64,000 bases of DNA from Croceicoccus naphthovorans (GTDB taxonomy: Bacteria; Pseudomonadota; Alphaproteobacteria; Sphingomonadales; Sphingomonadaceae): contig NZ_CP011771.1 of NCBI RefSeq assembly GCF_001028705.1, positions 124,001 through 188,000 of the forward strand, written 5' to 3'. The translations under genes were made by a program, and so were the position numbers. Below, in pieces: positions 53,808-61,164 of this stretch; within the stretch, counting starts at the first letter, position 1, and each line of letters begins with the position of its first letter. The notes under the pieces were generated by a model. That model saw only the letters and a program-made list of their open reading frames with translations. It was not told the origin of the DNA and did no database searches.

Positions 53808-55040
53808 TCAGGCGGCCTGCTGCGCGTCCCAGCTGCGCCGCGGTGGCCGGCTGACGCGGGCCGGGAGCGGCTCGCCTTCCTTCCACAGCAGGTGCGCGAC
53901 GCCTTGCCCGGCGAGCAGTGCTTCCAGAGGCTCCGCCACCTCGTTGTCGCGGTCGTGGATGTGGATGGCGCTGGCTTCCTCGCCGGTGTCCTTCAGCACC
54001 AGGCTGGCGATCGGCGTGTCGGTGTCGAGATTGACGCGCAGGCCCTTCACGAACCGCCGCTTCTCCGCGACCGCCTTGCCGACAAGGTAGCGCTCGTCGC
54101 TGGTCTCATAAGGCAGCCATTCTCCCGTTACCGGCATCAGCGCGACCTCGATGAGGTCGAATGTGCCTTCGCGGCGCCGCGCGAACGAGCCGGCGAGAAC
54201 CAGATGGCCGCTTTTGCCTCTCGGGCCATCCTGCGCCTGCCATAGCGCGAGTTCGCCCGCGAACCGCTTGTGGAACCGCCGCGCCATGTCCTGATCCATC
54301 ACGAAGGGCATGTCGCCGACATGGCGCAGGACAATTCTTTCCGCGCCGTGCGCGGGAATGATCTCCTTGATCTCGCCCACCACGACCATCATTTCATCGC
54401 GCGAGGCATAGACCCGGGCAAGCGCCGCGCGGCGGCGCGCCCGGATCTCCTCTTTTTCCTCGATCTTGAAGCTCTCGGGCACGAACAGCACGTGGGGCAG
54501 GGCTTCCTGCTTGGCCCGGCAACTTGCCGCCGCCTCGAGCAGCGCGCGGCGCACCACGAACCATGTCCGCTTGCCCGCCATCTTTGGGTGCCAGTGGGTG
54601 AGCTCCGCCCGGTCCCACAGGACATGCAGCAGCCCGCGCATCGAGAGCTTCTGACCCGACGATTTCACCGTCGGCTTGTCGTTCGTCAGCGCCGCAGGCG
54701 CGAGCCGGGCGGCGCCGCGCGAGAGCGGGAAACCGAGCTTGAGGCTGGTCTCACCGCTTGCCTCATCGTCGAGTACGGCGCTCCCGCGGACCTGACCCAT
54801 GCCGGTGAGGTAATCGGGCGCCTCGTAGTGATCGCAGGCCGTCGCATGGCGCGCGCCCGAGCATGGCCAGCGCGCGAGCACGTAGCCATTCTGGCGGTGC
54901 GAGATGTAGAGGGGGAGTTCGGTTCCCTTGCGGCATTCGCACAGGACCTGGGTCTTTTGCGCGTAGGCTTTGGCAAGCAGCTGCTGAAGTTCATCGCCTT
55001 CGGCCACGCTGCGGCCGAGCACACGGTATCGCTGGACCAT
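53808..55040 (-). CDS. DUF1173 family protein
   Basis: A 410-residue protein from the ATG at 55040 (MVQRYRVLGRSVAEGDEL). It has an N-terminal cysteine/His-containing region (VLCECRKGTELPLYISHRQNGYVLARWPCSGARHATACDHYE), probably a zinc site. It also has the conserved SMRGLLHVLWDRAELTHWHPKMAGKRTWFVVRRALLEAA and FAGELALWQAQDGPRGKSGHLVLAGSF. DUF1173 proteins are found on alphaproteobacterial plasmids, usually near transfer or backbone genes; function unknown. Confidence 0.85.
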   Translation of the reverse strand: MVQRYRVLGRSVAEGDELQQLLAKAYAQKTQVLCECRKGTELPLYISHRQNGYVLARWPCSGARHATACDHYEAPDYLTGMGQVRGSAVLDDEASGETSLKLGFPLSRGAARLAPAALTNDKPTVKSSGQKLSMRGLLHVLWDRAELTHWHPKMAGKRTWFVVRRALLEAAASCRAKQEALPHVLFVPESFKIEEKEEIRARRRAALARVYASRDEMMVVVGEIKEIIPAHGAERIVLRHVGDMPFVMDQDMARRFHKRFAGELALWQAQDGPRGKSGHLVLAGSFARRREGTFDLIEVALMPVTGEWLPYETSDERYLVGKAVAEKRRFVKGLRVNLDTDTPIASLVLKDTGEEASAIHIHDRDNEVAEPLEALLAGQGVAHLLWKEGEPLPARVSRPPRRSWDAQQAA

Positions 55041-55263
55041 TGGGATATCTCCAATTTCTCGCGATCGACGCTGCCCGTTCGACCTCTCGCGCATCTCCTT
55101 CGTCTGACGCGGCCCCGGATGGGCGCGCTGGACTCAGTCTATGCTGGCCTCGCCGGTGCGGCAAGCCCGCCGAGCGGACGAATTGAGCCTGTCGCCGTGC
55201 AACCGTGGAGGCCGCCCGCGGTTTACTGGCGTGGCGGCATATGCCGCGCTACCGGTCCTGTGA

Positions 55264-55951
55264 TGGATGACCTCTTCGCTTCGCAGCCCATCGCAGGCGC
55301 CACGCTGGTGCGCAGCGACATCGAGCGCCTGATCGGCAAGGTGCCCCGCACACTCGTCGACTGCGACCTCGAGGAGGCCGACCTCTCCGGGCTCGACCTC
55401 ACCCGCTGGCGCTTCGAACGCTGCAACCTGCGGCGCAGCGATCTTGCAGGAGCAAAGCTGGAAGGTACGGTCTGGCAAGGCTGCCGTGGACCATTTGCCA
55501 ATTTTTCGGGCGCGAACCTCAGCGAGGCCGAGTTCATCGGCGGCGACTGGAACAATTGCGCGATGCGCCGCGCGAGCCTGACCTCGACCCGGTTCACCGG
55601 CTCCAAGCTCACCGGCGCCGATTTCACCGAGGCGCGCGCCATGCACATCCACTTCGAGGAAGTGCTGCTGGTCTCGGCAAAGCTGCCTGGCTTTTCGTTT
55701 CGCAAGGAAAGCCTGCGCCGGGTCGATCTATCCGGTGCCGATCTGCGCAAGGGCGATTTCCGCATGACCGTGTTCGAGGACTGCTCGCTGCGCGAGGCGA
55801 TGGTAGCGGGATCGCGCTTCGAGGGCTCTGACCTGCGCGGCGCTGACCTCGGCGGGCTGCGCCTCGTCGATGCCGGGCTGTTCGCGGGGCGACGATTTCG
55901 CGCGAGCAGGCCGGGCAATTGCTCGGCGAACTTGGGCTCAACGTCCGATAG
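55264..55951 (+). pseudogene. Pentapeptide-repeat protein with a frameshift near its end
   Basis: From the ATG at 55264 the protein shows pentapeptide repeats: CDLEEADLSGLDLTRWRFERCNLRRSDLAGAKLEG, FANFSGANLSEAEF, SGADLRKGDFRMTVFEDCSL and GSDLRGADLGG, a right-handed quadrilateral helix of about 200 residues that can mimic DNA. Near 55885-55890 the frame shifts: GCGGGGCG lacks one G compared with the continuation ATISREQAGQLLGELGLNVR, which ends at a TAG (55949-55951). With the shift, the frame runs on to 56465 with non-protein-like residues. It is a likely one-base deletion, or a sequencing error in a G-run. Such proteins can protect gyrase from inhibitors. Confidence 0.8.
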
Positions 55952-55973
55952 CCGCACGGCGGGACCGTTTGCC

Positions 55974-56162
55974 TCAGTCCGCGGCGCGCTCGTCCTGGTC
56001 CAGGAGTTCGCTTACGCCTTCGGCAAGGCCGAGGCACAGCGCGGCTTCCTCGCGCGTGAGCACGATCTCTTCAGCATCGAACACGGCAAGCTTCGTGCGC
56101 AGCACCTGCGCCACCGCGTGCGCCACCTGCAGGGCGCTTGGCATCATCTGGGGGTCAGTCAT
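55974..56162 (-). CDS. Small hypothetical protein (62 aa)
   Basis: From the ATG at 56162: MTDPQMMPSALQVAHAVAQ, then AVFDAEEIVLTREEAALCLGLAEGVSELLDQDERAAD. It looks like a small helical protein. Upstream residues in this frame (to 56237) do not look like protein. Function unknown. Confidence 0.6.
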   Translation of the reverse strand: MTDPQMMPSALQVAHAVAQVLRTKLAVFDAEEIVLTREEAALCLGLAEGVSELLDQDERAAD

Positions 56163-56475
56163 GGGCCGGGAACCTTTCCCTTCGGCGGCTCTGCCTACGG
56201 CAGCGGGGCCGGACAGGTCGCGTTGGAGCGCATTCATACCGGTTTTGCCGGGATGTGGCGAGGTGGAGAGGGGAAAGAGGCACCCCGGCGCCCGCGCCCC
56301 GCGCGGGCTGGGGGCAACCCGCTCTACTCGCTAGGGCGCGCGTCGGTGCTGTCGCACCGCCGCCCACCCAAGCTCGCCGGCATGGATGCCGGCCCTTCGG
56401 GTCACGATCGGGGCCAGTGGGTAGATGCGGCAAGGCTGGTTGGCGCGGGCGGGCGAGGGCGCTAGGTTCCAGCCC

Positions 56476-56820
56476 ATGCCGATTATTCTTGCTGCCGCCG
56501 CCCTTTGCATGTCGCCTTCGGTTCACGACGGCGACACGATCCGCTGCGGCCGCGAGCGGGTCCGCATCGCCAATATCGATGCACCCGAGTTGCCCGATAG
56601 TCCCAAGTGCCAGGACCGGAGGCGGTCCTACGCCTGGTGTGACTTTGCCGCAGGCGAAGCCTCGCGGGTTGCCCTGACGCGGCTGCTGTCGCACGGACGG
56701 GTCATGATCACGCGGCTTGGCACCGACCCCTATGGGCGGACGCTCGCCACGGTCTCGGTGAACGGCGTGGACGCCGGCGACTATCTGGTCGCGCAAGGCC
56801 TCGCGAGGCCCTGGCGCTGA
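56476..56820 (+). CDS. Thermonuclease (SNase-like) family protein
   Basis: A 114-residue protein from MPIILAAAALCMSPSVHDGD, with a hydrophobic N-terminus resembling a signal sequence. The staphylococcal-nuclease fold shows HDGDTIRCGRERVRIANIDAPELPD and ITRLGTDPYGRTLATVSVNGVDAGDYLVAQGLARPW, where the catalytic Arg and the calcium ligand Asp are expected. It is shorter than secreted SNase because the first strands are missing. It may act on DNA during plasmid transfer; common on plasmids. Confidence 0.88.
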   Translation: MPIILAAAALCMSPSVHDGDTIRCGRERVRIANIDAPELPDSPKCQDRRRSYAWCDFAAGEASRVALTRLLSHGRVMITRLGTDPYGRTLATVSVNGVDAGDYLVAQGLARPWR

Positions 56821-57297
56821 GGGTCCATATCGAAAGTGGCGAGCCTTGCCCGCCTGCGGGCGCCAGCTTGCGCATCTGACCAAGGCCTTGCCGTGGCGCA
56901 TGGCGATGGACGGGGAGGGGCTAGGCGCAGCCTCGTGTGACCCCACGCGCCTCTGACCGGCATGGAGCGGCGGCCGAGGAAGGCAATGCCCGCTGCCGCG
57001 GGCGCTGGCGGGTAGGAGCAGGCCCTGTCGAAATGGCCGAGGCTCACGGGTCTGACCTTTGCGGGATCCGCCGGGCCTGACCTGACGAAACCGCCCTTCG
57101 TTTGCCGATGAACCCTGCAGGGCCAGTCCCTGGCCGCAACCCAAAAGCAGCGGACCGTGAAGCCCTTCAGGCTTGCCGCACCACTCCTCGCTTTTGGGTT
57201 TCCCTCACATGAGTTCGGTGCGGGCCCGGGCCTTTGGCCCTGCCTGTGGTGTTCATCGGCGGGCGGTTCCGCCGAGTTCAAGCCACGGAGATACCCC
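56821..57297. other. Leader region of ssb with hairpins; no gene seen
   Basis: AACCCAAAAGC (57138-57148) pairs with GCTTTTGGGTT (57190-57200) with a 41-base loop. GGCGGttCCGCC lies close to the ssb start at about 57262-57275. The rest (56821-57137) is GC-rich and contains GGGGAGGGG once, but no open frame with protein-like composition. Confidence 0.5.
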
Positions 57298-57633
57298 ATG
57301 AAGAACCTCGTCATCCTGATCGGTCGCATCGCCGCCGCTCCCGAAACCCGCCACGCCGGTGAAACCGCGATCACTTCGTTCACCCTCGTCACCGATCGCC
57401 CCAAGCTGGTCGACGGCAAGACGGTCAAGAACGAGGCCGGCTACACCGAGACCCTCGCCGAATTCCACCGCGTCACCGCTTTCAACGGCCTCGGCACCTC
57501 GGTCGCCAAGCACAAGAAGAAGGGCGACCTGGTCGAGGTGCAGGGCCGCCTCCACTACTCGAAGTGGACCGACCGCGAGGGCGTCGAACGCTACGCGGTC
57601 GAGATCGTCGCCGAGGAAGTTCTCTTCCTCTGA
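57298..57633 (+). CDS. ssb: Single-stranded DNA-binding protein (SSB)
   Basis: A 111-residue OB-fold protein: MKNLVILIGRIAAAPETRHAG, ITSFTLVTDRP, TLAEFHRVTAFNGLGTSVAKHKKKGDLVEVQGRLHYSKW and YAVEIVAEEVLFL. It has a normal ssDNA-binding core but no flexible tail and no acidic C-terminal tip (such as DDDIPF). It is therefore a shortened plasmid-type SSB that probably does not recruit the host SSB partners. Its leader contains hairpins. Confidence 0.9.
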   Translation: MKNLVILIGRIAAAPETRHAGETAITSFTLVTDRPKLVDGKTVKNEAGYTETLAEFHRVTAFNGLGTSVAKHKKKGDLVEVQGRLHYSKWTDREGVERYAVEIVAEEVLFL

Positions 57634-57719
57634 CACCGAGCCCGGGAGGCGGCGCTGCCGCCTCCCACTGGGCCAAGGCCAGCCCCCCATCACTCATGTA
57701 GTCGCTGCGACGGGCGAAA

Positions 57720-57860
57720 CACCGGTTGCGAAAAAGGCAACGCGCGGCGTCTATTTCGCACTTGCAGCATGGAGGGTGCCGACCCATATGGGGGGTGCCT
57801 TTCAGGCATCCTCTCCCAAAACTTTCCAAGGGGCCGGCTCTCGCTGGCCCCATTTTTTTG
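57720..57860 (+). ncRNA. Candidate small RNA ending in a rho-independent terminator
   Basis: A GC-rich hairpin (GGGGCCggctctcgctGGCCCC, 57830-57851) followed by ATTTTTTTG ends this stretch. Upstream are a small hairpin (GTGCCTttcAGGCAT near 57795-57812) and the pyrimidine-rich loop CCTCTCCC at 57810-57817. CCTCTCCC is complementary to purine-rich leaders of the type found at 19775. No promoter was identified with certainty. Confidence 0.3.
57830..57859 (+). terminator. Rho-independent terminator
   Basis: GGGGCC/GGCCCC stem with a T7 tail. It is 197 bases downstream of the ssb stop and could end the ssb transcript or a separate small RNA. Confidence 0.65.
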
Positions 57861-58134
57861 CCTGCCGGGTCTGCGCATGTGCCCCTCCGGGCATGGCATG
57901 TGTGACACTTTGCCCTCGGGCAGAGTGTCATGTTGCATCGCCCGCATGGGGCCTGCGGAGGGCGGGTTCATCGATCATGCCTGCACGATCTCCAATGCGG
58001 TGGCGGATAGAAGGCAGCGCACGTGGCAGCGCAAGCCAGATGGCGCCTCCGGGCGAAGTGTCACGGGCGACAAACGTCAGCGCGGGGCACAAAGGGGATT
58101 CACAGGATTCACCTTTTGTGCTCAATACTGATCG

Positions 58135-58692
58135 ATGGAACGAGCCCAAGAAATCACTGGCGTCGGTGGGATCTACGCGGTCCTGGTCGAAGCCTCGAAC
58201 CGCCCCCGCTACGCGTTTCTTGTCCTCCAGCTGGTCGCTGAGATTGCCGACGGGCGAGGGCAAGCCGGACCTTTCGTGGCGCTAGGCGGTGTGCCGGTGC
58301 TTCTGCGCGAATGGCTCTGCTCCCAGCTCTTGCCGATGAGCGAACAGCCCGCACGGCGGGCGGCGCTGCGCGCGCGCGTGGCCGCTGCGCTGAAGGACGA
58401 ACTGACCGGTGACGCTGCTCGTGATGCGGTGCGCATCGCCGCGGCGGTCGAGGAGCAGGTCCAGGCCGTCGGCCGAGCCAATGTCAGCCGCGCAATCTCC
58501 GATCTCGTGCGCGCCGGGCTGATGACCCGGCACTATGCGGGCTACGCCACCAACCACAAGAACCGCGGCGGCGGGCGCCACGCGGTCTATGTGATCAAGC
58601 CGGGCGTCCTTGCGCTGCTGCGCAAACCCGCGCCGCTGCGGCGACACGGCCCGGGTCCTGCCAATTTCCAGGGCGAACTATTCGCGGCCTGA
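58135..58692 (+). CDS. Winged-helix-like hypothetical protein (185 aa)
   Basis: Starts MERAQEITGVGGIYAVLVEASNRPRYAFLVLQLVAEIA. A probable winged helix lies near residues 115-160 (RANVSRAISDLVRAGLMTRHYAGYATNHKNRGGGRHAVYVI, with a wing-like Gly/Arg loop). The C-terminus reads HGPGPANFQGELFAA. It is probably a small DNA-binding protein with a role in plasmid gene control; no family recognised. Confidence 0.7.
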   Translation: MERAQEITGVGGIYAVLVEASNRPRYAFLVLQLVAEIADGRGQAGPFVALGGVPVLLREWLCSQLLPMSEQPARRAALRARVAAALKDELTGDAARDAVRIAAAVEEQVQAVGRANVSRAISDLVRAGLMTRHYAGYATNHKNRGGGRHAVYVIKPGVLALLRKPAPLRRHGPGPANFQGELFAA

Positions 58693-58809
58693 ACCTTCGC
58701 ACTTCGAGCATCTGGTCAGGCCTGGCGCACCCCGGCGATGCTCCTATGGCGTGGTGGCGAACTATCGCATAGGAACCCCTGATCCGTGGATTGGAAAGGT
58801 CTTGCCCGC

Positions 58810-59298
58810 ATGGAAAACGAAGCATTGCTGGATCATGTTGCCGACATCGTCTCTGCCCATGTCAGCAACAATTCGGTGGCAGCCACAGACCTGCCGGGCC
58901 TGATTCAGGCGGTCTACGCTTCGCTTGCCGCGCTTGGACAGGCGCCGGAACCGGCCGCGGAAGAGCTGAAGCCCGCCGTCTCGGTGCGGTCGTCGGTCAA
59001 GCACGACGCCGTCACCTGCCTCGAGTGCGGCGAGAAAATGAAGATGCTCAAGCGCCATCTCGGCACCGAGCACAACCTGACGCCCGCCGAGTACCGGACA
59101 CGCTGGAGCCTGCCCGCCGACTATCCGATGGTCGCGCCCGACTATGCCGCCAAGCGCAAGGAACTCGCGGTCAGGATCGGCCTTGGCCGCAAGCCCGGCC
59201 AGAGCCCGAAGGCTGACGCAAATGCAGCGCCCAAGGCTCAGTCCAAGGCCGCTGCGGCCCCGGCAAAACGCAAGAAGCTCGGCGTCGCCTTCGGCTAG
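58810..59298 (+). CDS. MucR/Ros-family zinc-finger transcriptional regulator
   Basis: A 162-residue protein from the ATG at 58810. The central zinc finger is CLECGEKMKMLKRHLGTEHNLTPAEYRTRWSLPADYPMVAPDYAAKRKELA, with the two Cys and two His ligands of the prokaryotic C2H2 finger (about residues 78-98). The N-terminal helical part (LLDHVADIVSAHVSNN) drives oligomerisation in MucR. The C-terminus is basic and Ala-rich. MucR/Ros proteins repress exopolysaccharide, virulence and plasmid genes. Its direct target here is unknown. Confidence 0.92.
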   Translation: MENEALLDHVADIVSAHVSNNSVAATDLPGLIQAVYASLAALGQAPEPAAEELKPAVSVRSSVKHDAVTCLECGEKMKMLKRHLGTEHNLTPAEYRTRWSLPADYPMVAPDYAAKRKELAVRIGLGRKPGQSPKADANAAPKAQSKAAAAPAKRKKLGVAFG

Positions 59299-59363
59299 GG
59301 CCGCGCTGGGGCCCATGGCCGAAAATCACGTCTGTGGCCTCGGTCTTGCCGTGACTCCCAGGC

Positions 59364-59873
59364 TCAACGTTCTGCTGCTGCCAGGGAAGCAGCAATGGCG
59401 CCGATCGACTGGAACAGCACGAGTGGATCGTCGCGCGAAGGCAGGAAGCCCTTGCCTAGCCAGAAGGCCGCTGCCTCGTCGTCGATGGCATTGACGATCA
59501 CTGCACGACCGCCAACAAGGCGGGCAGCTTCCAGACACCGTCCCAGTGCGTGGCGCAGCAATCCCGAGCCGATGCCCTGTCCCGCCCACGCCAGGTCGGT
59601 CGCGAGTTGACCGAGCAGCAGGCAAGGCACTGGATCGGGCGGCTGCCCCGTCCGGATGGAACGCGGCAGAATGCCGGGGATCACCGATGTCGGAGCCAGC
59701 CCGTAGTAGCCGACCACCCGCATCGCCTCATGCACGACCAACACCGCGGTAAACCCGCGCTCCTGGTTTGCGAGGGCGCGCGCCTTGAGCCAGTGATTGA
59801 GCGATGGCTTGCCGCAGTCGAAGTCATCGACTTCATGAGCTGCGTTCAACAGTTCCGGCGGCGACAGGCCCAA
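59364..59873 (-). CDS. GNAT-family acetyltransferase toxin (TacT-like)
   Basis: A 169-residue acetyltransferase, the toxin of a type II pair. It shows the family pattern: AAHEVDDFDCGKPSLNHWLKARALANQERGFTAVLVV, then GYYGLAPTSV, LLLGQLATDLAWAGQGIGSGLLRHAL (the acetyl-CoA loop Q-G-I-G) and VIVNAIDDEAAAFWLGKGFLP. TacT-like toxins acetylate aminoacyl-tRNAs to block translation. It starts at TTG (59873) just after the antitoxin, separated by 3 bases. Confidence 0.88.
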   Translation of the reverse strand: MGLSPPELLNAAHEVDDFDCGKPSLNHWLKARALANQERGFTAVLVVHEAMRVVGYYGLAPTSVIPGILPRSIRTGQPPDPVPCLLLGQLATDLAWAGQGIGSGLLRHALGRCLEAARLVGGRAVIVNAIDDEAAAFWLGKGFLPSRDDPLVLFQSIGAIAASLAAAER

Positions 59874-59876
59874 TTA

Positions 59877-60176
59877 TCAGTGCCGATCGTCCGAGGGCAT
59901 GTCCCAAGGCGCCGGTCGCCTGAGCACATCGACGAGCGATGGAACCGCCTCGGCGGGTTGTTCCAGCAGCGCGATGAATTCGGCAAACCCTTCGCCGCTC
60001 ATCCGCACGAGCCTCTGGTCCATCAGGACATCCTCGGCAGCACGCACAGCTGCTTCTCGCACGAAATCGGTTCGCGAGCGCCCGCGCGCGCTTGCCGCAC
60101 GATCGATCAGGGCAATGTCGGCATCGGGCAGACGCATCGATACCGGGTGATCCTTGCGTTCAAGGGACTTGGCCAT
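59877..60176 (-). CDS. DUF1778 ribbon-helix-helix antitoxin (TacA-like)
   Basis: A 99-residue antitoxin. The N-terminal DUF1778 ribbon-helix-helix (HPVSMRLPDADIALIDRAASARGRSRTDFVREAAVRAAEDVL) binds the operator, and the C-terminal tail (residues 65-99) should neutralise the GNAT toxin. It is first in the operon. Overlapping palindromes lie just upstream (60198-60225). Confidence 0.9.
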   Translation of the reverse strand: MAKSLERKDHPVSMRLPDADIALIDRAASARGRSRTDFVREAAVRAAEDVLMDQRLVRMSGEGFAEFIALLEQPAEAVPSLVDVLRRPAPWDMPSDDRH

Positions 60177-60197
60177 ATTCTATCTCCACAAGGCACC

Positions 60198-60225
60198 ATA
60201 CACGGTGTATTGCAAAATGCAATAC
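60198..60225. promoter_or_regulatory. Overlapping palindromes upstream of the DUF1778 antitoxin
   Basis: ATACACGGTGTAT at 60198-60210 is a palindrome with a central G, and GTATTGCA-AAA-TGCAATAC at 60207-60225 is an inverted repeat; the two share bases. They lie 22-49 bases before the antitoxin start and between it and the divergent antitoxin-like gene. They are probable autoregulatory sites. Confidence 0.7.
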
Positions 60226-60251
60226 AGGCTAAAATGCGGTCGGACAGATCC

Positions 60252-60614
60252 ATGAGCAATTCGGCATTCTTGAGGGAGGTATCCGACCAGCACGGTGTTT
60301 CCGCGAGGCGTCTGGCTGCGGCGCTCAGGACCGCAAAATCCGAGCTGGCCATTGCCGCCGGGCTCTCGCCTAATGCGCTTACCAAAGCTGCGCGCATCGG
60401 AAGCGTGGCAACGCAGACGCGGTTGCACGAAATGTGCCGGATCATCGACCGGATCATTCCTTGGGCGGGCAGCGCGCCAACGGCCTTTGCTTGGTACCGG
60501 TCGCAATCGCTGCCATCCTTCGGTGATGCCACGCCTGAAGAACTCGTGCATCAGGGACGGAGCAACAAGGTTCACGCCTATCTCGATCGGCTGAAAGATG
60601 GCGGCTATGCGTGA
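60252..60614 (+). CDS. MbcA/ParS/Xre-like antitoxin protein (toxin partner not seen)
   Basis: A 120-residue protein from the ATG at 60252 (an ATG at 60234 would also be in frame). It contains RTAKSELAIAAGLSPNALTKAARIGSVATQTRLHEMCRIIDRIIPWAGSAPTAFAWYRSQSLPSFGDATPEELVHQGRSNKVHAYLDRL, which matches the DUF2384-like toxin-binding domain with a W-x-S-x-P-x-x-A...F pattern. Such proteins usually precede a RES or MbcT-type toxin, but the next frame with support is 337 bases downstream (hipB). It may be an orphan antitoxin or a regulator of the neighbouring pair. The divergent promoter is shared with the DUF1778 gene. Confidence 0.75.
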   Translation: MSNSAFLREVSDQHGVSARRLAAALRTAKSELAIAAGLSPNALTKAARIGSVATQTRLHEMCRIIDRIIPWAGSAPTAFAWYRSQSLPSFGDATPEELVHQGRSNKVHAYLDRLKDGGYA

Positions 60615-60760
60615 TTCTGGGGTCATGTGCTTCGTGCGATCGCACCCTGCCAGCCACTGACAAAACCCGTAACCATTTGATTTGATTTAACATAATTCAC
60701 ATTATCATCCCGAGCGATCTCTGCAATTTAGAGATGTCACCCGGAGCTACAACGACCCAC

Positions 60761-60800
60761 TTATCCCATAAATCCGGGGCACGGTCAGATTATGGGATAA
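60761..60800. repeat. 11-bp inverted repeat upstream of hipB
   Basis: TTATCCCATAA (60761-60771) and TTATGGGATAA (60790-60800), perfect, with an 18-base spacer. It recalls the TATCC...GGATA half-sites of HipB operators. It may be a more distant operator. Confidence 0.55.
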
Positions 60801-60836
60801 CTTGCGGCGCACCGCCTCATATCGCACCGCTTTGAC

Positions 60837-60951
60837 ATTCCCGTTCGGGAATTTGTGCATGAGCTGACGCCAGGCACCACGATGTTATTCCCGAGCGGGA
60901 ATAGATGCCTTGAAATCGGCCACAATCGAGCATAACTTCCCGTTCGGTAAT
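60837..60951. promoter_or_regulatory. Three spaced TTCCCGNNCGGGAA operators upstream of hipB
   Basis: ATTCCCGTTCGGGAAT (60837-60852), ATTCCCGAGCGGGAAT (60887-60902) and CTTCCCGTTCGGTAAT (60936-60951) are near-identical palindromes set 50 and 49 bases apart, the last ending at the start codon of hipB. They are likely HipB binding sites, arranged on one face of the DNA. Confidence 0.8.
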
Positions 60952-61164
60952 ATGGACAGCAATTCACTTGGCCTCCTTGTGCGCCGCGAACGCAAGGCAC
61001 AGAACCTGAAGCAGGCAGAGCTTGCGGCAGTGAGCGGCGTTGGCGTGCGGTTTATTGTCGATCTCGAAGCTGGCAAGCCGACGCTGCAACTCGGCAAGGT
61101 GCTTCAGGTCATCACGACGCTCGGCTGCGAAGTCCAGATCGCCCCGCCTGCGAGCCGGTCATGA
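60952..61164 (+). CDS. hipB: HipB-like XRE antitoxin
   Basis: A 70-residue protein from the ATG at 60952: SLGLLVRRERKAQNLKQAEL, AAVSGVGVRFIVDLEAGKPTLQLGKVLQVITTLGCEV. It is a compact Cro/CI HTH of the HipB or Y4mF type that represses its operon and binds HipA. The preceding TTG frame would add only non-conserved residues. The stop overlaps the hipA start (ATGA). Three operators lie upstream. Confidence 0.9.
   Translation: MDSNSLGLLVRRERKAQNLKQAELAAVSGVGVRFIVDLEAGKPTLQLGKVLQVITTLGCEVQIAPPASRS

Larger units (their letters stand above)
57634..58134. other. Intergenic region with a possible small RNA and terminator; no protein gene
   Basis: It holds the candidate RNA and terminator listed separately. 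Frames here lack protein-like composition. Downstream of 57870 the sequence is unstructured to the eye up to the start of the 58135 gene. Confidence 0.5.

Noticed and set aside
54270..56465. 731-residue open frame on the plus strand
   Set aside because: Its first third is antisense to DUF1173 and its last part antisense to a small gene. Only the pentapeptide-repeat segment in the middle is real, and that should end at 55951.
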